From Pseudomonas saliphila (GTDB lineage: Bacteria > Pseudomonadota > Gammaproteobacteria > Pseudomonadales > Pseudomonadaceae), in assembly GCF_008638345.1 (NCBI RefSeq), contig NZ_VTVA01000001.1, positions 248,001-312,000 of the forward strand: a DNA stretch of 64,000 nucleotides. Reading direction: 5' to 3'. The position numbers and the translations under genes are program-made. Shown here piece by piece: positions 53,521-63,223 of the stretch. A model generated the notes under the pieces. That model ran no database searches. It worked only from the letters and a program-made list of their open reading frames with translations, and had not been told where the DNA came from. Position 1 is the stretch's first letter. Each line of letters opens with the position of its first letter.

Positions 53521-54486
53521 TCACCCACGTGGATGATGGCTGGCGTGTAGATCCTTCAGGCGGTGGCGTGCGACGTGGGTGTAGATCTGCGTGGTAGACA
53601 GATCGGTGTGTCCGAGCAGCATTTGTACCACGCGCAGGTCCGCCCCGTGATTGAGCAGATGGGTGGCAAACGCATGCCGCAGGGTGTGCGGCGACAGTCC
53701 ATTGCGGATATTCGCCTGAGAGGCGTGCAGCTTGATTCGGTGCCAGAAGGTCTGGCGGGTCATCTGCCGCGCCCGCTTGCTGGGAAACAGCACATCGCTG
53801 GGTTGACCGTTGAGCAGAGCCGGACGCGACTCCTTCATGTAGCGGTCGATCCAGCTCATGGCCTCCTCGCCCAGCGGCACCAGGCGCTCCTTGTTACCCT
53901 TGCCGCTTACCCGCACCACACCCTGGCGAAGGTTGACCTGATCCAGGCGCAGCTCGACCAGCTCGGTCACTCGCAGACCGCAGGCGTACAGCACTTCCAG
54001 CATGCACCGATCACGCAGCCCCAGCGTATCGCTCACATCTGGCGCATCCAGCAGCGCCTCGACATCGGCCTCGCTGAGCGACTTGGGCAATGAGCGTCCA
54101 AGCTTGGGCAAAGCGATGTCCAGCGTCGGATCTTCGATGATCAGACTCTGGCGCAGCGCGTGCCGGTAAAAACCCCGAATGCAGGACAGATGCCGCGCGG
54201 TGGACCGGGCGTGATACCCCTTGCCGATGCGCCAGGCCAGATGCTCCATCAGCATCGACCTTGTTACGGCCAACAAACCCGAGCGCCGCTGATTCAACCA
54301 CCCGGCCAACAGCTCCAGATCAGTGCGGTAGGCCGCCAGGGTCTGACGGGACAGACCGCGCTCCAGCCACAGGCTTTCAAGATAGCGCTCGATGGCACGC
54401 GCGTCCGCTGCCGGCAACGCTGCATCGGGCAACGCTGCCCCTGATGCGCGTTCCTGCGGTCGATCCGGATCGCTACTGGCGGGCAT
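53521..54486 (-). CDS. xerD: Tyrosine recombinase XerD
   Basis: 321-residue site-specific recombinase acting with XerC at dif to resolve chromosome dimers. The catalytic residues are seen as ACGLRVTEL (Arg), the Lys of VSGKGNKER, HTLRHAFATHLL (His-x-x-Arg), LGHTDLSTTQIYTHV (His and the nucleophile Tyr). The N-terminal SAM-like core-binding domain covers residues ~30-120, after an unusually long Ala/Pro-rich leader of about 28 residues. ATG 54486 has GAGG upstream; longer starts exist. It lies in the chromosomal core string with dsbC. Confidence 0.92.
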   Translation of the reverse strand: MPASSDPDRPQERASGAALPDAALPAADARAIERYLESLWLERGLSRQTLAAYRTDLELLAGWLNQRRSGLLAVTRSMLMEHLAWRIGKGYHARSTARHLSCIRGFYRHALRQSLIIEDPTLDIALPKLGRSLPKSLSEADVEALLDAPDVSDTLGLRDRCMLEVLYACGLRVTELVELRLDQVNLRQGVVRVSGKGNKERLVPLGEEAMSWIDRYMKESRPALLNGQPSDVLFPSKRARQMTRQTFWHRIKLHASQANIRNGLSPHTLRHAFATHLLNHGADLRVVQMLLGHTDLSTTQIYTHVARHRLKDLHASHHPRG

Positions 54487-54531
54487 AGTTACCTCGGCTG
54501 GGTGGGTGCTCATGATAAAACCATCAGGCAA

Positions 54532-54561
54532 CAAAAAAGCAGCCCGAAGGCTGCTTTTTGT
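54532..54561 (-). terminator. Rho-independent terminator after rplS
   Basis: Stem GCAGCC/GGCTGC with a TTCG-type tetraloop (CGAA on the plus strand) flanked by A6 and T5 runs. On the reverse strand it ends in a U-tract directly downstream of the rplS stop (54577). Confidence 0.9.
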
Positions 54562-54576
54562 GCTGCAAGACTGAAA

Positions 54577-54924
54577 TCAGCCGAGCTTTTCCTTGATACG
54601 TGCGGCCTTACCGGACAGCGCACGCAGGTAATACAGCTTGGCCTTGCGCACGTCACCGCGACGCTTGACGTTGATGCTGTCGATCAGCGGCGAGTAGGTC
54701 TGGAAGGTACGCTCTACACCGAAACCGTTGGAGATCTTGCGCACGGTGAAGGCAGAGTTCAGCCCGCGGCTACGCTTACCGATAACCACGCCTTCAAAGG
54801 CTTGCAGGCGCTGACGATCACCTTCCTTTACTTTTACCTGAATAATAACAGTGTCACCCGGCGCAAACGCGGGGATCTCTTTGGTCATCTGTTCAGCTTC
54901 GATCTGGGCAATAATGTTAGACAT
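54577..54924 (-). CDS. rplS: Ribosomal protein L19
   Basis: 115-residue large-subunit protein at the 30S-50S interface. Begins [13 protein letters not shown], with [40 protein letters not shown]-like core (here [15 protein letters not shown]...). AGGAG precedes ATG 54924 by six bases; the five-residue longer start is not needed. Last gene of rpsP-rimM-trmD-rplS. Confidence 0.98.
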   Translation of the reverse strand: MSNIIAQIEAEQMTKEIPAFAPGDTVIIQVKVKEGDRQRLQAFEGVVIGKRSRGLNSAFTVRKISNGFGVERTFQTYSPLIDSINVKRRGDVRKAKLYYLRALSGKAARIKEKLG

Positions 54925-54954
54925 CACAAACTCCTGCACAAGCCGCCGGACTTG

Positions 54955-55704
54955 CTAATGGTTATCGGTTTTCTGCTCGCGGATAAATTCCGCCAGCAGC
55001 TGTTGCTGTTCTTTGCTCAGCATAAGATCCTCGAGCAACTCTGGTCGGCGTTGCCAGGTTCTGCCCAGGGACTGCTTGAGTCGCCAGCGCCGGATTAATG
55101 CATGGTTACCACTGAGCAACACCTCCGGTACGCGCTGCCCTGCAAACTCTTCCGGCCGGGTGTAGTGTGGACAATCCAGCCACCCTTCCGAAAATGAATC
55201 TTCTACCGCTGAATCCGCATGCCCGAGCACGCCAGGAATCAGCCGGGTTATTGCATCCAGGAGCACCATGGCTCCCAGCTCGCCACCGGACAGAACGTAA
55301 TCGCCGATGGACACTTCTTCGTCGACACAGCGCTCAATAATGCGCTCGTCAATGCCTTCGTAGCGTCCGCAGAGCAGCACTACACTTTCCAACTGCGCCA
55401 GCTCGCCGGCTCGCTTCTGACTGAGCGGCTGTCCCTGGGGAGAGAGATAGATCACCCGGGGCGGCGTTGGGGCCTGCTGTTTGATAGCCTCGATGGCCTC
55501 AAGCAATGGCTCCACTTTCATCAGCATTCCCGGTCCGCCACCAAATGGACGATCATCGACGGTTCGATGACGATCATGGGCGTGATCGCGGGGATTACTG
55601 AACGCAACACTCAGCTGGCCACGCGTTACCGCACGACCTGTTACGCCGTAGTCGGTGAGCGCTGCAAACATTTCGGGAAACAGAGTAACTACACCGGCCC
55701 ACAC
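54955..55704 (-). CDS. trmD: tRNA (guanine-N1)-methyltransferase TrmD
   Basis: 249-residue SPOUT methyltransferase that makes m1G37 in tRNAs, preventing +1 frameshifts. [17 protein letters not shown] near the N-terminus, [31 protein letters not shown] and [20 protein letters not shown] (knot) are intact. The start is GTG 55704, three bases after the rimM stop. Part of the ribosomal operon. Confidence 0.98.
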   Translation of the reverse strand: MWAGVVTLFPEMFAALTDYGVTGRAVTRGQLSVAFSNPRDHAHDRHRTVDDRPFGGGPGMLMKVEPLLEAIEAIKQQAPTPPRVIYLSPQGQPLSQKRAGELAQLESVVLLCGRYEGIDERIIERCVDEEVSIGDYVLSGGELGAMVLLDAITRLIPGVLGHADSAVEDSFSEGWLDCPHYTRPEEFAGQRVPEVLLSGNHALIRRWRLKQSLGRTWQRRPELLEDLMLSKEQQQLLAEFIREQKTDNH

Positions 55705-55707
55705 CGG

Positions 55708-56250
55708 TCAGAACTCCGGGTCCCAATCAACCTGCACAACACCTGTCGTCAGATTGATGTCTTTCACATACTGGCCCGGCAGATACGGCAACAGCCGCTC
55801 GCGCTGGTCCAGGCTGCCTTCGCAGGGCTTCACCACAAACACGTCGTTGGATCCGGTTTCCAGCATATGGTCTACACGACCAAGCAACTGACCCTCGAGG
55901 GTCACTACCTGCAAACCTTCCAATTGGTGCCAGTAATACTCACCTTCCTCAAGATCGGGCAATGCTTTCTGCACTACGCATATCTCGAAGTCCGTCAGCT
56001 CAAGCGCCTGGTTGCGGTCGTCCAGCCCTGTGAGCTGCACTACCAGCACCCGACCCTGAACCCGGGCATCGGTGAAGGTTACTGTCCGCGTTTCGGTGCC
56101 CTTTCGGAGCGTCCACTGCGGATAGTCCAGAATGTTATCCAACGGGTCGGTGTGTGAATACACCTTGACCGCCCCGCGAATTCCATGAGCCCCGACAATC
56201 TTGCCGAGAACCACCAGTGGCGATTCAGCGGACTCAGGCACGCTGGTCAT
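55708..56250 (-). CDS. rimM: 16S rRNA processing protein RimM
   Basis: 180-residue maturation factor for the 30S 3' domain that binds S19. N-terminal VVLGKIVGAHGIRGAVKVYS and the EYYWHQLEGLQVVT hinge are diagnostic; a C-terminal PRC-barrel domain ends the protein. It starts two bases after the rpsP stop and ends just before trmD. Confidence 0.97.
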   Translation of the reverse strand: MTSVPESAESPLVVLGKIVGAHGIRGAVKVYSHTDPLDNILDYPQWTLRKGTETRTVTFTDARVQGRVLVVQLTGLDDRNQALELTDFEICVVQKALPDLEEGEYYWHQLEGLQVVTLEGQLLGRVDHMLETGSNDVFVVKPCEGSLDQRERLLPYLPGQYVKDINLTTGVVQVDWDPEF

Positions 56251-56252
56251 AC

Positions 56253-56501
56253 TCAGGCGGAAGCCTGATTTTCCTTCAGCAGTGATGCAACACGCTCAGA
56301 CGGCTGTGCGCCCATGCTCAGCCAGTAGGAGACGCGCTCCTGGTTGACCGACAGACGCGGTTCAGCACCGGCAGCAACCGGGTTGAAGAAACCTACGCGC
56401 TCTACGAAACGGCCATCACGGGCGTTGCGGCTGTTAGCGACGGTCAAATGATAGAAGGGGCGCTTCTTGGAGCCGCCACGAGCTAGACGAATGGTTACCA
56501 T
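56253..56501 (-). CDS. rpsP: Ribosomal protein S16
   Basis: 82-residue small-subunit protein. [25 protein letters not shown] and [15 protein letters not shown] are diagnostic. First gene of the four-gene ribosomal/tRNA operon; a sigma-70-like promoter candidate lies at 56572-56600. Confidence 0.98.
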   Translation of the reverse strand: MVTIRLARGGSKKRPFYHLTVANSRNARDGRFVERVGFFNPVAAGAEPRLSVNQERVSYWLSMGAQPSERVASLLKENQASA

Positions 56502-56571
56502 GTGGACATCGTTTCCTGTATTTGAGTAACGCTACAATATTTCAACGAGCCTATAGCCCGAAAGGTCGCGT

Positions 56572-56600
56572 ATTCTACGGAATAACGCGGCCATTGAAAA
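56572..56600 (-). promoter_or_regulatory. Candidate sigma-70 promoter of rpsP operon
   Basis: On the reverse strand TTTTCA (56600-56595), 17 bases, TAGAAT (56577-56572), about 70 bases before ATG 56501. The -10 is close to consensus, the -35 moderate. Confidence 0.55.
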
Positions 56601-56638
56601 CAGTTATTTGCCTGACGCCGGTTCGGCGGCAGGTCTGG

Positions 56639-58042
56639 TCAGAATTTGGGCATACCGCCACCAGGGGGCAACATACCACCGCCGCCACCTGCACCACCCA
56701 TTCCACCCATGCCGCGCATCAGCTTGGCCATACCGCCCTTGCCGCTGACTTTCTTCATCATCTTCTGCATCTGTTTGTGCTGCTTGATGACGCGTCCGAT
56801 GTCCTGAATCTGAGAACCGGAACCGGCGGCAATTCGGCGTTTGCGCGAACCGCTGATTATATCAGGGTTGCGTCGCTCAGCGGGGGTCATCGAGTTAATG
56901 ATGGCCTCCATCTGCTTGAACTGCTTTTCTGCCTGGGTCTGGGCTGTTTCCATCTGCGCTGGATTGATCTTGCCCATCATCGGCAACTTGTCCATCAGCG
57001 AGCCCAGGCCGCCCATGCCACGCATCTGTTGCAGCTGGTCACGGAAGTCCTCCAGATCGAAGCCCTTGCCCTTCTTCAGCTTCTTGGCCAGCTTCTCGGC
57101 CTTGTCTTTGTCGAGCTTGCTTTCGGCCTGCTCGATCAGGCTGAGCACATCGCCCATACCGAGGATACGTGAGGCGATCCGATCAGGATGGAACACTTCC
57201 AGCGCGTCGGTCTTTTCCCCGACACCCAGGAATTTGATCGGCTTGCCAGTGATATGACGCACCGACAAGGCGGCACCGCCCCGAGCGTCGCCGTCCACCT
57301 TGGTGAGGATGACCCCGGTCAGCGGCAGTGCCTCGTTAAAGGCCTGCGCCGTGGTGGCCGCATCCTGACCGGTCATGGCGTCGACCACGAACAGCGTTTC
57401 GGCCGGCTTGGCCGCCGCATGTACTTCGCGGATCTCGTTCATCATGTCGGCATCGATAGCCAGACGGCCGGCGGTGTCGATAATCAGAACGTCCATGAAG
57501 CGGTTGCGTGCTTCACGTATAGCCGCTTCGACAATATCCACCGGACGCTGACTGATATCCGACGGGAAGAAGTTGATATCGACTTCGGCCGCCAGCGTTT
57601 CCAGCTGCTTGATTGCCGCCGGGCGATAGACGTCGGCACTGACGACCATCACCTTTTTCTTCTGGCGCTCGCGCAGGGTTTTACCCAGCTTGGCAACGGA
57701 CGTGGTCTTACCCGCGCCCTGCAAGCCAGCCATGAGGATGATCGCCGGCGGCGCAACGTTGAGATTGAGCCCCTCGGACTCGCCCATGACGGCTTCGAGT
57801 TCGCTCTTGATGATCTTGACGAACACCTGGCCGGGCGACAGGCTGCGCGATACCTCCTGACCCACCGCCCGATCCCGCACCTGGTCGACAAAACTTTTGA
57901 CCACAGGCAAGGCCACGTCGGCTTCCAGCAAGGCCATGCGCACTTCGCGCAATGTGTCCTTGATATTCTCTTCGGTCAGCTTGGCCCGGCCGGTAACGCC
58001 GCGCAGGCTATGGGAAAGGCGTTCGGTAAGATTTTCAAACAT
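56639..58042 (-). CDS. ffh: Signal recognition particle GTPase Ffh
   Basis: 467-residue protein that targets nascent membrane proteins with 4.5S RNA. N domain (MFENLTERLSHSLRGVTGR), P-loop GLQGAGKTT, DTAGRLAID, TKVDGDARGG in the G domain, and the Met-rich M domain (SGSRKRRIAAGSGS) ending in a Gly/Met tail. AGGAG precedes ATG 58042; the longer frame to 58075 is not needed. A stem with a mismatch follows the stop (56611-56640), possibly a terminator, but no clear U-run. Confidence 0.98.
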   Translation of the reverse strand: MFENLTERLSHSLRGVTGRAKLTEENIKDTLREVRMALLEADVALPVVKSFVDQVRDRAVGQEVSRSLSPGQVFVKIIKSELEAVMGESEGLNLNVAPPAIILMAGLQGAGKTTSVAKLGKTLRERQKKKVMVVSADVYRPAAIKQLETLAAEVDINFFPSDISQRPVDIVEAAIREARNRFMDVLIIDTAGRLAIDADMMNEIREVHAAAKPAETLFVVDAMTGQDAATTAQAFNEALPLTGVILTKVDGDARGGAALSVRHITGKPIKFLGVGEKTDALEVFHPDRIASRILGMGDVLSLIEQAESKLDKDKAEKLAKKLKKGKGFDLEDFRDQLQQMRGMGGLGSLMDKLPMMGKINPAQMETAQTQAEKQFKQMEAIINSMTPAERRNPDIISGSRKRRIAAGSGSQIQDIGRVIKQHKQMQKMMKKVSGKGGMAKLMRGMGGMGGAGGGGGMLPPGGGMPKF

Positions 58043-58198
58043 CGATGTTTCTCCTTTGCTTCGCGCGCCCGCCACGGGGGAGAAGCCTGTTAGCCGGCAA
58101 GTATACCTTTGCCTATGCTCAGATTACAGGGAAGCGCTTTATCAGCACCGCGGCTTATGCCACACTCCGGTATTGTTGATAACCACTCTCAAGGACGT

Positions 58199-58999
58199 AT
58201 GACTGCTCTGATTCCTAGCATGCTGGCTGCCGGGCTATACCTGGGCGGCACGCTTTATCAATTCCAGTGCGTCAGCAAACGTCTGACGGCAAATGTCCAC
58301 ATTCTACGTGTGGTCGGTTTTGTTGCGCTTCTGGTTCACGCAATCAGTCTGTTCTTGCAACTGTTCTCCGAACAGGGCTTGTCGCTCGGCTTTTTCAACG
58401 CCGCATCGCTGATTGCTTGGCTGGTAGTGGGTTTGACGCTTGCGTCCAGTTTCCGCGCACCGGTCATGACCCTACTGCTGAGCCTGTATCCGTTGGCGCT
58501 GGTGACGGTGCTGCTGGCCGCGCTCCTACCGGATCATGGCACTATTTTTGTCGCTGACCGCCACGGTCTGATAGTGCATATACTGCTATCAATTCTCGCG
58601 TACGGGATCCTGTCGATCGCGGCTTTTCAGGCAGCGATGCTCGCAGTGCAGGAATATCAGCTCAAGCACAAGCGCCCTACCCGCTTCATCCGCACCTTCC
58701 CGCCCTTGCAGACCATGGAACGCTTACTGTTCCAGTTCCTCATGTGCGGAGAAATCCTGCTTACTCTGGCACTGATATCCGGCTTCGTGTTTCTCGAAAA
58801 CATGTTTGCCCAGGATGTCGCCCACAAAACACTACTATCCTGTCTGGCATGGGTATTGTTCGGCATCCTGCTGTGGGGCCGACACGTCCGCGGCTGGCGC
58901 GGCAGTAATGCAATTCGCTGGACCCTCGCCGGCTTTATGGTGTTGATGCTCGCGTATTTCGGTAGCAAACTGATGCGCGAATTCATACTTCCCCTGTGA
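58199..58999 (+). CDS. Cytochrome c assembly (CcsA/YpjD-like) membrane protein
   Basis: 266 residues, about eight transmembrane helices. The His in DRHGLIVHILLSILAYGIL and the AHKTLLSCLAWVLFGILLWGRHVRGWRG end are typical of the CcsA/HemX-like family, which handles haem for cytochrome c. The WWD-type motif of true CcsA is not obvious, so the exact function is unclear. AAGGA precedes ATG 58199. Divergent from ffh, it is next to a CNNM/CBS gene, an order familiar in pseudomonads. Confidence 0.85.
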   Translation: MTALIPSMLAAGLYLGGTLYQFQCVSKRLTANVHILRVVGFVALLVHAISLFLQLFSEQGLSLGFFNAASLIAWLVVGLTLASSFRAPVMTLLLSLYPLALVTVLLAALLPDHGTIFVADRHGLIVHILLSILAYGILSIAAFQAAMLAVQEYQLKHKRPTRFIRTFPPLQTMERLLFQFLMCGEILLTLALISGFVFLENMFAQDVAHKTLLSCLAWVLFGILLWGRHVRGWRGSNAIRWTLAGFMVLMLAYFGSKLMREFILPL

Positions 59000-59027
59000 C
59001 CACCTTAAACAGTTCCGAGGCAACCCT

Positions 59028-60320
59028 TTGAACGAAGCACCCATCGGCATGCTGATGCTCAGCCTGGCAGTGCTGATCCTTCTTTCCGCTTTTTTCTCAA
59101 GCTCCGAAACCGGCATGATGAGCCTCAATCGTTACCGGTTGAAACATCTGAGCAAGGAAGGAAACAAATCCGCCAAACGCGCCTCGCGCCTGCTTGAGCG
59201 GCCTGATCGCCTGCTGGGCACGATCCTGGTCGGCAACAATATCGTCAACATTCTTGCCGCCTCGATCGCCACCATCGTTGCCGTGCGCATATGGGGCGAC
59301 GCGGGTATCGCGATTGCCACCATCGGGCTGACTGTAGTCATCCTGATATTCGGCGAGATCACGCCCAAGACGCTGGCGGCGCTGCGCCCGGAATTGATTG
59401 CTTTCCGCGTCGGCATCATTCTGGAGCTGCTGCAGCGGCTGTTCTATCCCATTGTCTGGGTCTGTAACGCGGTGAGTAACGGTCTGCTCAAGCTGATCGG
59501 GGTTAACCCGGCTGACGCTGATGAAGGCCAGCTCTCCACTGAGGAATTGCGTACCGTGGTGCGTGAAGCCGGACTGGGGATTACCCGCAGCCGCCAGAAC
59601 ATGCTGCTGGGTATCCTGGATCTGGAGAAAATGACGGTCAATGACATCATGGTGCCACGCAATGAAGCCATGGGTATTGATCTCGAGGATCCGTTGTCGA
59701 CCATCCTCAACCAGTTGCGCACCTGCCACCACACACGCTTGCCGGTGTATCAGGGCGACATCAACAACATCACCGGCATCGTGCACATGCGCTCGATCGC
59801 ACGCCTGCTGAGCCGCGGCACGCTGACCAAGGAATCGCTGATTCTGGCTTGCAAGGAGCCCTATTTCATTCCTGAAAGCACGCCATTGCATACCCAGCTG
59901 TTCAACTTCCAGAAGAACAAACGCAGGATCGCCTTCGTCGTGGATGAATACGGCGATGTGATCGGTCTGGTGACGCTGGAAGATATTCTTGAAGAGATTG
60001 TCGGCGAGTTCACCACCGACCTGATGCCGAGCCAGGACGTGCATCCACAGGATGACGGCACCTTTGTCATCGACGGCAGCGCAGCACTGCGCGACGTCAA
60101 TCGGCAGCTGCAGTGGAAGCTGCCGGCGGATGGCCCCAAGACTTTGAATGGCTTGATTACCGAACAGCTGGAAAGCATCCCGGAGACCAGCGTGTGCCTG
60201 GCGATCGGCCCCTATCGGATCGAGATCCTGCAGACCAAGGACAACATGGTGAAAAGCGCCCGCGTCTGGAACCGGGCGCTGGATCAGGTAATGGCGGCCA
60301 AGAGCCTCAAGCTTCCCTGA
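59028..60320 (+). CDS. CNNM-CBS-CorC membrane protein (CorB/YfjD-like)
   Basis: 430 residues. N-terminal CNNM transmembrane domain (SAFFSSSETGMMSLNRYRLKHL, ILVGNNIVNILAASIATIV, FGEITPKTLAA), two CBS repeats (MVPRNEAMGIDL; RIAFVVDEYGDVIGLVTLEDILEEIVGEF) and the C-terminal CorC_HlyC domain. The family has been linked to Mg2+/Co2+ efflux and ion homeostasis. The start is TTG 59028 with CGAGG upstream; the preceding gap is 28 bases, so it is probably co-transcribed with the CcsA-like gene. Confidence 0.92.
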   Translation: MNEAPIGMLMLSLAVLILLSAFFSSSETGMMSLNRYRLKHLSKEGNKSAKRASRLLERPDRLLGTILVGNNIVNILAASIATIVAVRIWGDAGIAIATIGLTVVILIFGEITPKTLAALRPELIAFRVGIILELLQRLFYPIVWVCNAVSNGLLKLIGVNPADADEGQLSTEELRTVVREAGLGITRSRQNMLLGILDLEKMTVNDIMVPRNEAMGIDLEDPLSTILNQLRTCHHTRLPVYQGDINNITGIVHMRSIARLLSRGTLTKESLILACKEPYFIPESTPLHTQLFNFQKNKRRIAFVVDEYGDVIGLVTLEDILEEIVGEFTTDLMPSQDVHPQDDGTFVIDGSAALRDVNRQLQWKLPADGPKTLNGLITEQLESIPETSVCLAIGPYRIEILQTKDNMVKSARVWNRALDQVMAAKSLKLP

Positions 60321-60338
60321 AGCGCTAGCACCGCTGCG

Positions 60339-61520
60339 TCATAGCGTGACGTCGATCGCCCCTATGACGCGTATTGCCTTGGCGCGGGCCTCTTCCACCG
60401 TGGTTCCACGCGCCAAGGCAACGCCCATACGCCGCTGACCCTCGACCCCGGGCTTACCAAACAGGCGCAGCTGGGTATCTGCCTCCGTAAGCGCCTGCTG
60501 TAAATTACCGAAACTGACATTTTCCGACGTGCCGTTGACCAGCAGTACGGCCGAGGCGGAGGGTCCCAGCTGGCGGATCACTGGAATCGGCAACCCCAGG
60601 ATCGCACGCGCGTGCAAAGCGAACTCGGACAGATCCTGGGAAATCATGGTGACCATGCCGGTATCGTGTGGCCGCGGCGACACTTCGCTGAACCAGACCT
60701 GATCACCCTTGACGAAGAGCTCGACCCCAAATACACCCCGCCCGCCGAGCGCGTCCGTCACCGCCAGCGCTATTCGCTGCGACTCGAGCAGTGCCGCTTC
60801 AGACATCGCCTGGGGCTGCCAGGACTCGTGATAATCCCCCGCTTCCTGACGATGCCCAATGGGTGCACAGAAGTCTGTGCCACCGCTGTGGCGAACGGTC
60901 AGCAACGTGACCTCATAGTCGAAATCGATGAAGCCTTCGACGATGACCCTGCCCTGCCCCGCGCGCCCCCCGGCCTGCGCATAGTCCCAGGCCGGGACCA
61001 CGTCTGCCTGATCGCGCACCAGACTCTGACCCTTGCCGGATGAACTCATCACCGGTTTGACGACGCAGGGCAAGCCCACCGCGTCCACCGCCGCGAGGTA
61101 TTGCTCTTGAGTCTCGGCGAACTGGTAGGGCGAAACAGCCAGGCCGAGCTCTTCAGCGGCGAGCCTGCGGATCCCTTCGCGATTCATCGTCAGCCAGGCA
61201 GCCTGAGCGGTGGGAATAACGTGATACCCCTCCTGCTCAAGTTCGACCAGCATGGGTGTGGCGATGGCTTCGATTTCGGGCACGATAAAGTCGGGCTGTT
61301 CGGCCTCGATCACCTCGCGCAACAACCGACCATCGAGCATGTTGAGCACGTGACGACGGTGCGCCACCTGCATCGCTGGGGCGTTGTCGTAGCGGTCCAC
61401 TGCGATCGTCTCACAGCCGAGGCGCTGCAGCTCAATGATCAGTTCCTTGCCCAGCTCGCCCGACCCCAGCAGCATGACCCGCGTGGCGTCTGCAGCGTGA
61501 GGTGTTCCGATGGCAGTCAT
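60339..61520 (-). CDS. purT: Formate-dependent GAR transformylase PurT
   Basis: 393-residue ATP-grasp enzyme that makes formylglycinamide ribonucleotide in purine synthesis from formate and ATP. N-terminal [12 protein letters not shown], the SSSGKGQS loop, [21 protein letters not shown] and [25 protein letters not shown] are diagnostic. ATG 61520 overlaps the DUF1289 stop (ATGA) and gives the normal start MTAIGTPH. Last gene of the 62867-60339 operon. Confidence 0.97.
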   Translation of the reverse strand: MTAIGTPHAADATRVMLLGSGELGKELIIELQRLGCETIAVDRYDNAPAMQVAHRRHVLNMLDGRLLREVIEAEQPDFIVPEIEAIATPMLVELEQEGYHVIPTAQAAWLTMNREGIRRLAAEELGLAVSPYQFAETQEQYLAAVDAVGLPCVVKPVMSSSGKGQSLVRDQADVVPAWDYAQAGGRAGQGRVIVEGFIDFDYEVTLLTVRHSGGTDFCAPIGHRQEAGDYHESWQPQAMSEAALLESQRIALAVTDALGGRGVFGVELFVKGDQVWFSEVSPRPHDTGMVTMISQDLSEFALHARAILGLPIPVIRQLGPSASAVLLVNGTSENVSFGNLQQALTEADTQLRLFGKPGVEGQRRMGVALARGTTVEEARAKAIRVIGAIDVTL

Positions 61521-61738
61521 ACCCGATTTCCTTGAGTGCTCTTTGACGAATCGATCCACAGGCCCTGACGGCGCGCGCGCTGTTCACATAAGCCGAGGAT
61601 CTCCCGCTTCTGTGCATCGCTGCTGCGGCTCCAGCGGGTGATTTCCTGACCGGTACGCTGACAACCGGTGCAGATATCCTGATCATCCAGCACGCAGATG
61701 CTGACGCAGGGGGAGCGTACTGTCGTGTGCATGACCAT
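61517..61738 (-). CDS. DUF1289 small Cys protein
   Basis: 73 residues. The family signature [21 protein letters not shown] contains four Cys that could bind a metal, then EITRWS. ATG 61738 overlaps the gamma-CA stop (TGATG) and its stop overlaps purT (ATGA). Function unknown. The linkage to purT and the gamma-carbonic-anhydrase-like gene is shared by pseudomonads. Confidence 0.85.
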   Translation of the reverse strand: MVMHTTVRSPCVSICVLDDQDICTGCQRTGQEITRWSRSSDAQKREILGLCEQRARRQGLWIDSSKSTQGNRV

Positions 61739-62262
61739 CAATCGAGTTGCGGCTTGAGGTCGCGACGGTAGCGCTGAGCGTTATGCACATAGTGCGCGGC
61801 ACCCGCCTCGACCATTCTTTTCTGATCCTCGCTCAGCTGCCTGACCACCTTGCCAGGCGAGCCCATTACCAGCGATCCGTCGGGGATTTCCTTGCCCTCG
61901 GGGATCAGCGCATTGGCGCCAATAATGCAGTGTTTGCCTATTTTTGCCCCGTTGAGGACGACGGCATTGATCCCGATCAGGCTGTAATCGCCTACGGTGC
62001 AGCCGTGCAGCATGGCGTTATGCCCGACGGTCACACCCTTGCCGAGGGTGAGGGGCGAACCGGGATCGGTATGCATGACGGCGCCGTCCTGGACGTTGCT
62101 GTGTTCGCCCAGCAGTATCAGCTCATTGTCGCCGCGCAGGACCGCTCCGAACCAGACGCTGGCACCCGCTTCCAGGCGTACCTTGCCGACCACAACCGCC
62201 GTTTCGGCGATCCAGGCATCATCGGCCATCTCGACGCGGCTCTCTCCGAGGCTATATTTCAT
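61738..62262 (-). CDS. Gamma-carbonic-anhydrase family protein
   Basis: 174-residue left-handed beta-helix protein with hexapeptide repeats. Zinc-binding positions appear at VMHTDPG and the pair in [10 protein letters not shown], as in YrdA/CaiE-type proteins, and [27 protein letters not shown] is the family C-terminal part. True carbonic anhydrase activity is not shown for most of this branch. It overlaps nudL by ATGA and the DUF1289 gene by TGATG. Confidence 0.93.
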   Translation of the reverse strand: MKYSLGESRVEMADDAWIAETAVVVGKVRLEAGASVWFGAVLRGDNELILLGEHSNVQDGAVMHTDPGSPLTLGKGVTVGHNAMLHGCTVGDYSLIGINAVVLNGAKIGKHCIIGANALIPEGKEIPDGSLVMGSPGKVVRQLSEDQKRMVEAGAAHYVHNAQRYRRDLKPQLD

Positions 62263-62867
62263 CGTGATTTCTTCTCCAGGTCCGAGTCATAAGGGATGCT
62301 TAATGGAATATTGGCATCGAAGGCCACGTTCATCAGTTCAGTCAGCATCAGGGCGGTCAACCCCCAGATCTTGAACCCTTCATAACGGTAACTGGGTACA
62401 TACCAGCTACGACCTTCGTAATCGATGCGGTGCGTCATCTCACGGGGATCTTCGAGCAGATACCGCACCGGCACACTGAAAATCTCTTCGATTTCATCCG
62501 CATTCGGCGTCAGTTCGTAGACGTCAGGGAGTATGCCGACGTAAGGAGTAACCTTGATGCCAAAACGCGATACCAGACTGTCCATCGGTCCGATGACATC
62601 AATCAGCTCGGGGCGTAGCCCGATTTCCTCATGTGTTTCGCGCAAGGCAGTGAATTGCAGATCGACATCGCCCGGATCGCGTCTTCCACCGGGAAAGGCG
62701 ACCTCTCCCGAATGCGTCGATAACCGTTTCGAGCGCAGCGTCAGGATGATCTCAGGTTGATTGTGCACACAGGTAATGGGAATCAGCACGCCAGCCTCCG
62801 GCAGGCCCGCCGCTTCGATGATGCGCGGCTTGTGATCCATTACCCGCATGCGCAGCTTGTCCAGCAT
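62259..62867 (-). CDS. CoA pyrophosphatase (NudL-type Nudix hydrolase)
   Basis: 202 residues. Nudix box in the UPF0035/CoA-diphosphatase variant: [42 protein letters not shown] just before it is the CoA-specific part; it should split CoA into 4'-phosphopantetheine and 3',5'-ADP. ATG 62867 has GAGG seven bases upstream, so the 19 extra N-terminal residues of the longer frame are left out. First gene of the operon to purT. Confidence 0.88.
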   Translation of the reverse strand: MLDKLRMRVMDHKPRIIEAAGLPEAGVLIPITCVHNQPEIILTLRSKRLSTHSGEVAFPGGRRDPGDVDLQFTALRETHEEIGLRPELIDVIGPMDSLVSRFGIKVTPYVGILPDVYELTPNADEIEEIFSVPVRYLLEDPREMTHRIDYEGRSWYVPSYRYEGFKIWGLTALMLTELMNVAFDANIPLSIPYDSDLEKKSR

Positions 62868-63223
62868 GCACATACCTCGCTGTTTGCCTTGAGTCTGTTG
62901 AGCTTTCGTCAGCTGACACATCAACGTCTTTCGCGTGTATCAGAGCGAGTGCAGTTGCGCCCGATCAGACAGCGCATTCAGCTAATCCAAAGATGACCCA
63001 CGCCCGATCCGCTGGCGGCGTCAGGTTCGATCGTGCTGGCTCGCTGCACTGCATCAACAGCATCGTATGATGTCATGATCATCTGGCAAGAACCAGAACC
63101 CTGCTGGTGTGAATACCCCTTTATAGAGCTCACCACGCGCGGCATATCGCCAGACTTGCCGCATGACGCAATGAACCGCAAGATATGACACAAGCGTTCC
63201 AAACGAGGCTAATCCGCAATCCG
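62868..63223. other. Divergent intergenic region nudL / zinc-ribbon Nudix gene
   Basis: About 355 bases with no supported gene. TTTATA near 63120 is a possible -10 for the forward genes, without a good -35. I see no clear operator or RNA motif. Confidence 0.5.

Noticed and set aside
56611-56640. Imperfect hairpin after ffh as a terminator
   Set aside because: Stem has a mismatch and there is no U-run.
57188-58093. 301-residue forward ORF over ffh
   Set aside because: Antisense shadow; ffh is complete.
59097-60044. 315-residue reverse ORF over the CNNM gene
   Set aside because: Antisense shadow without motifs.
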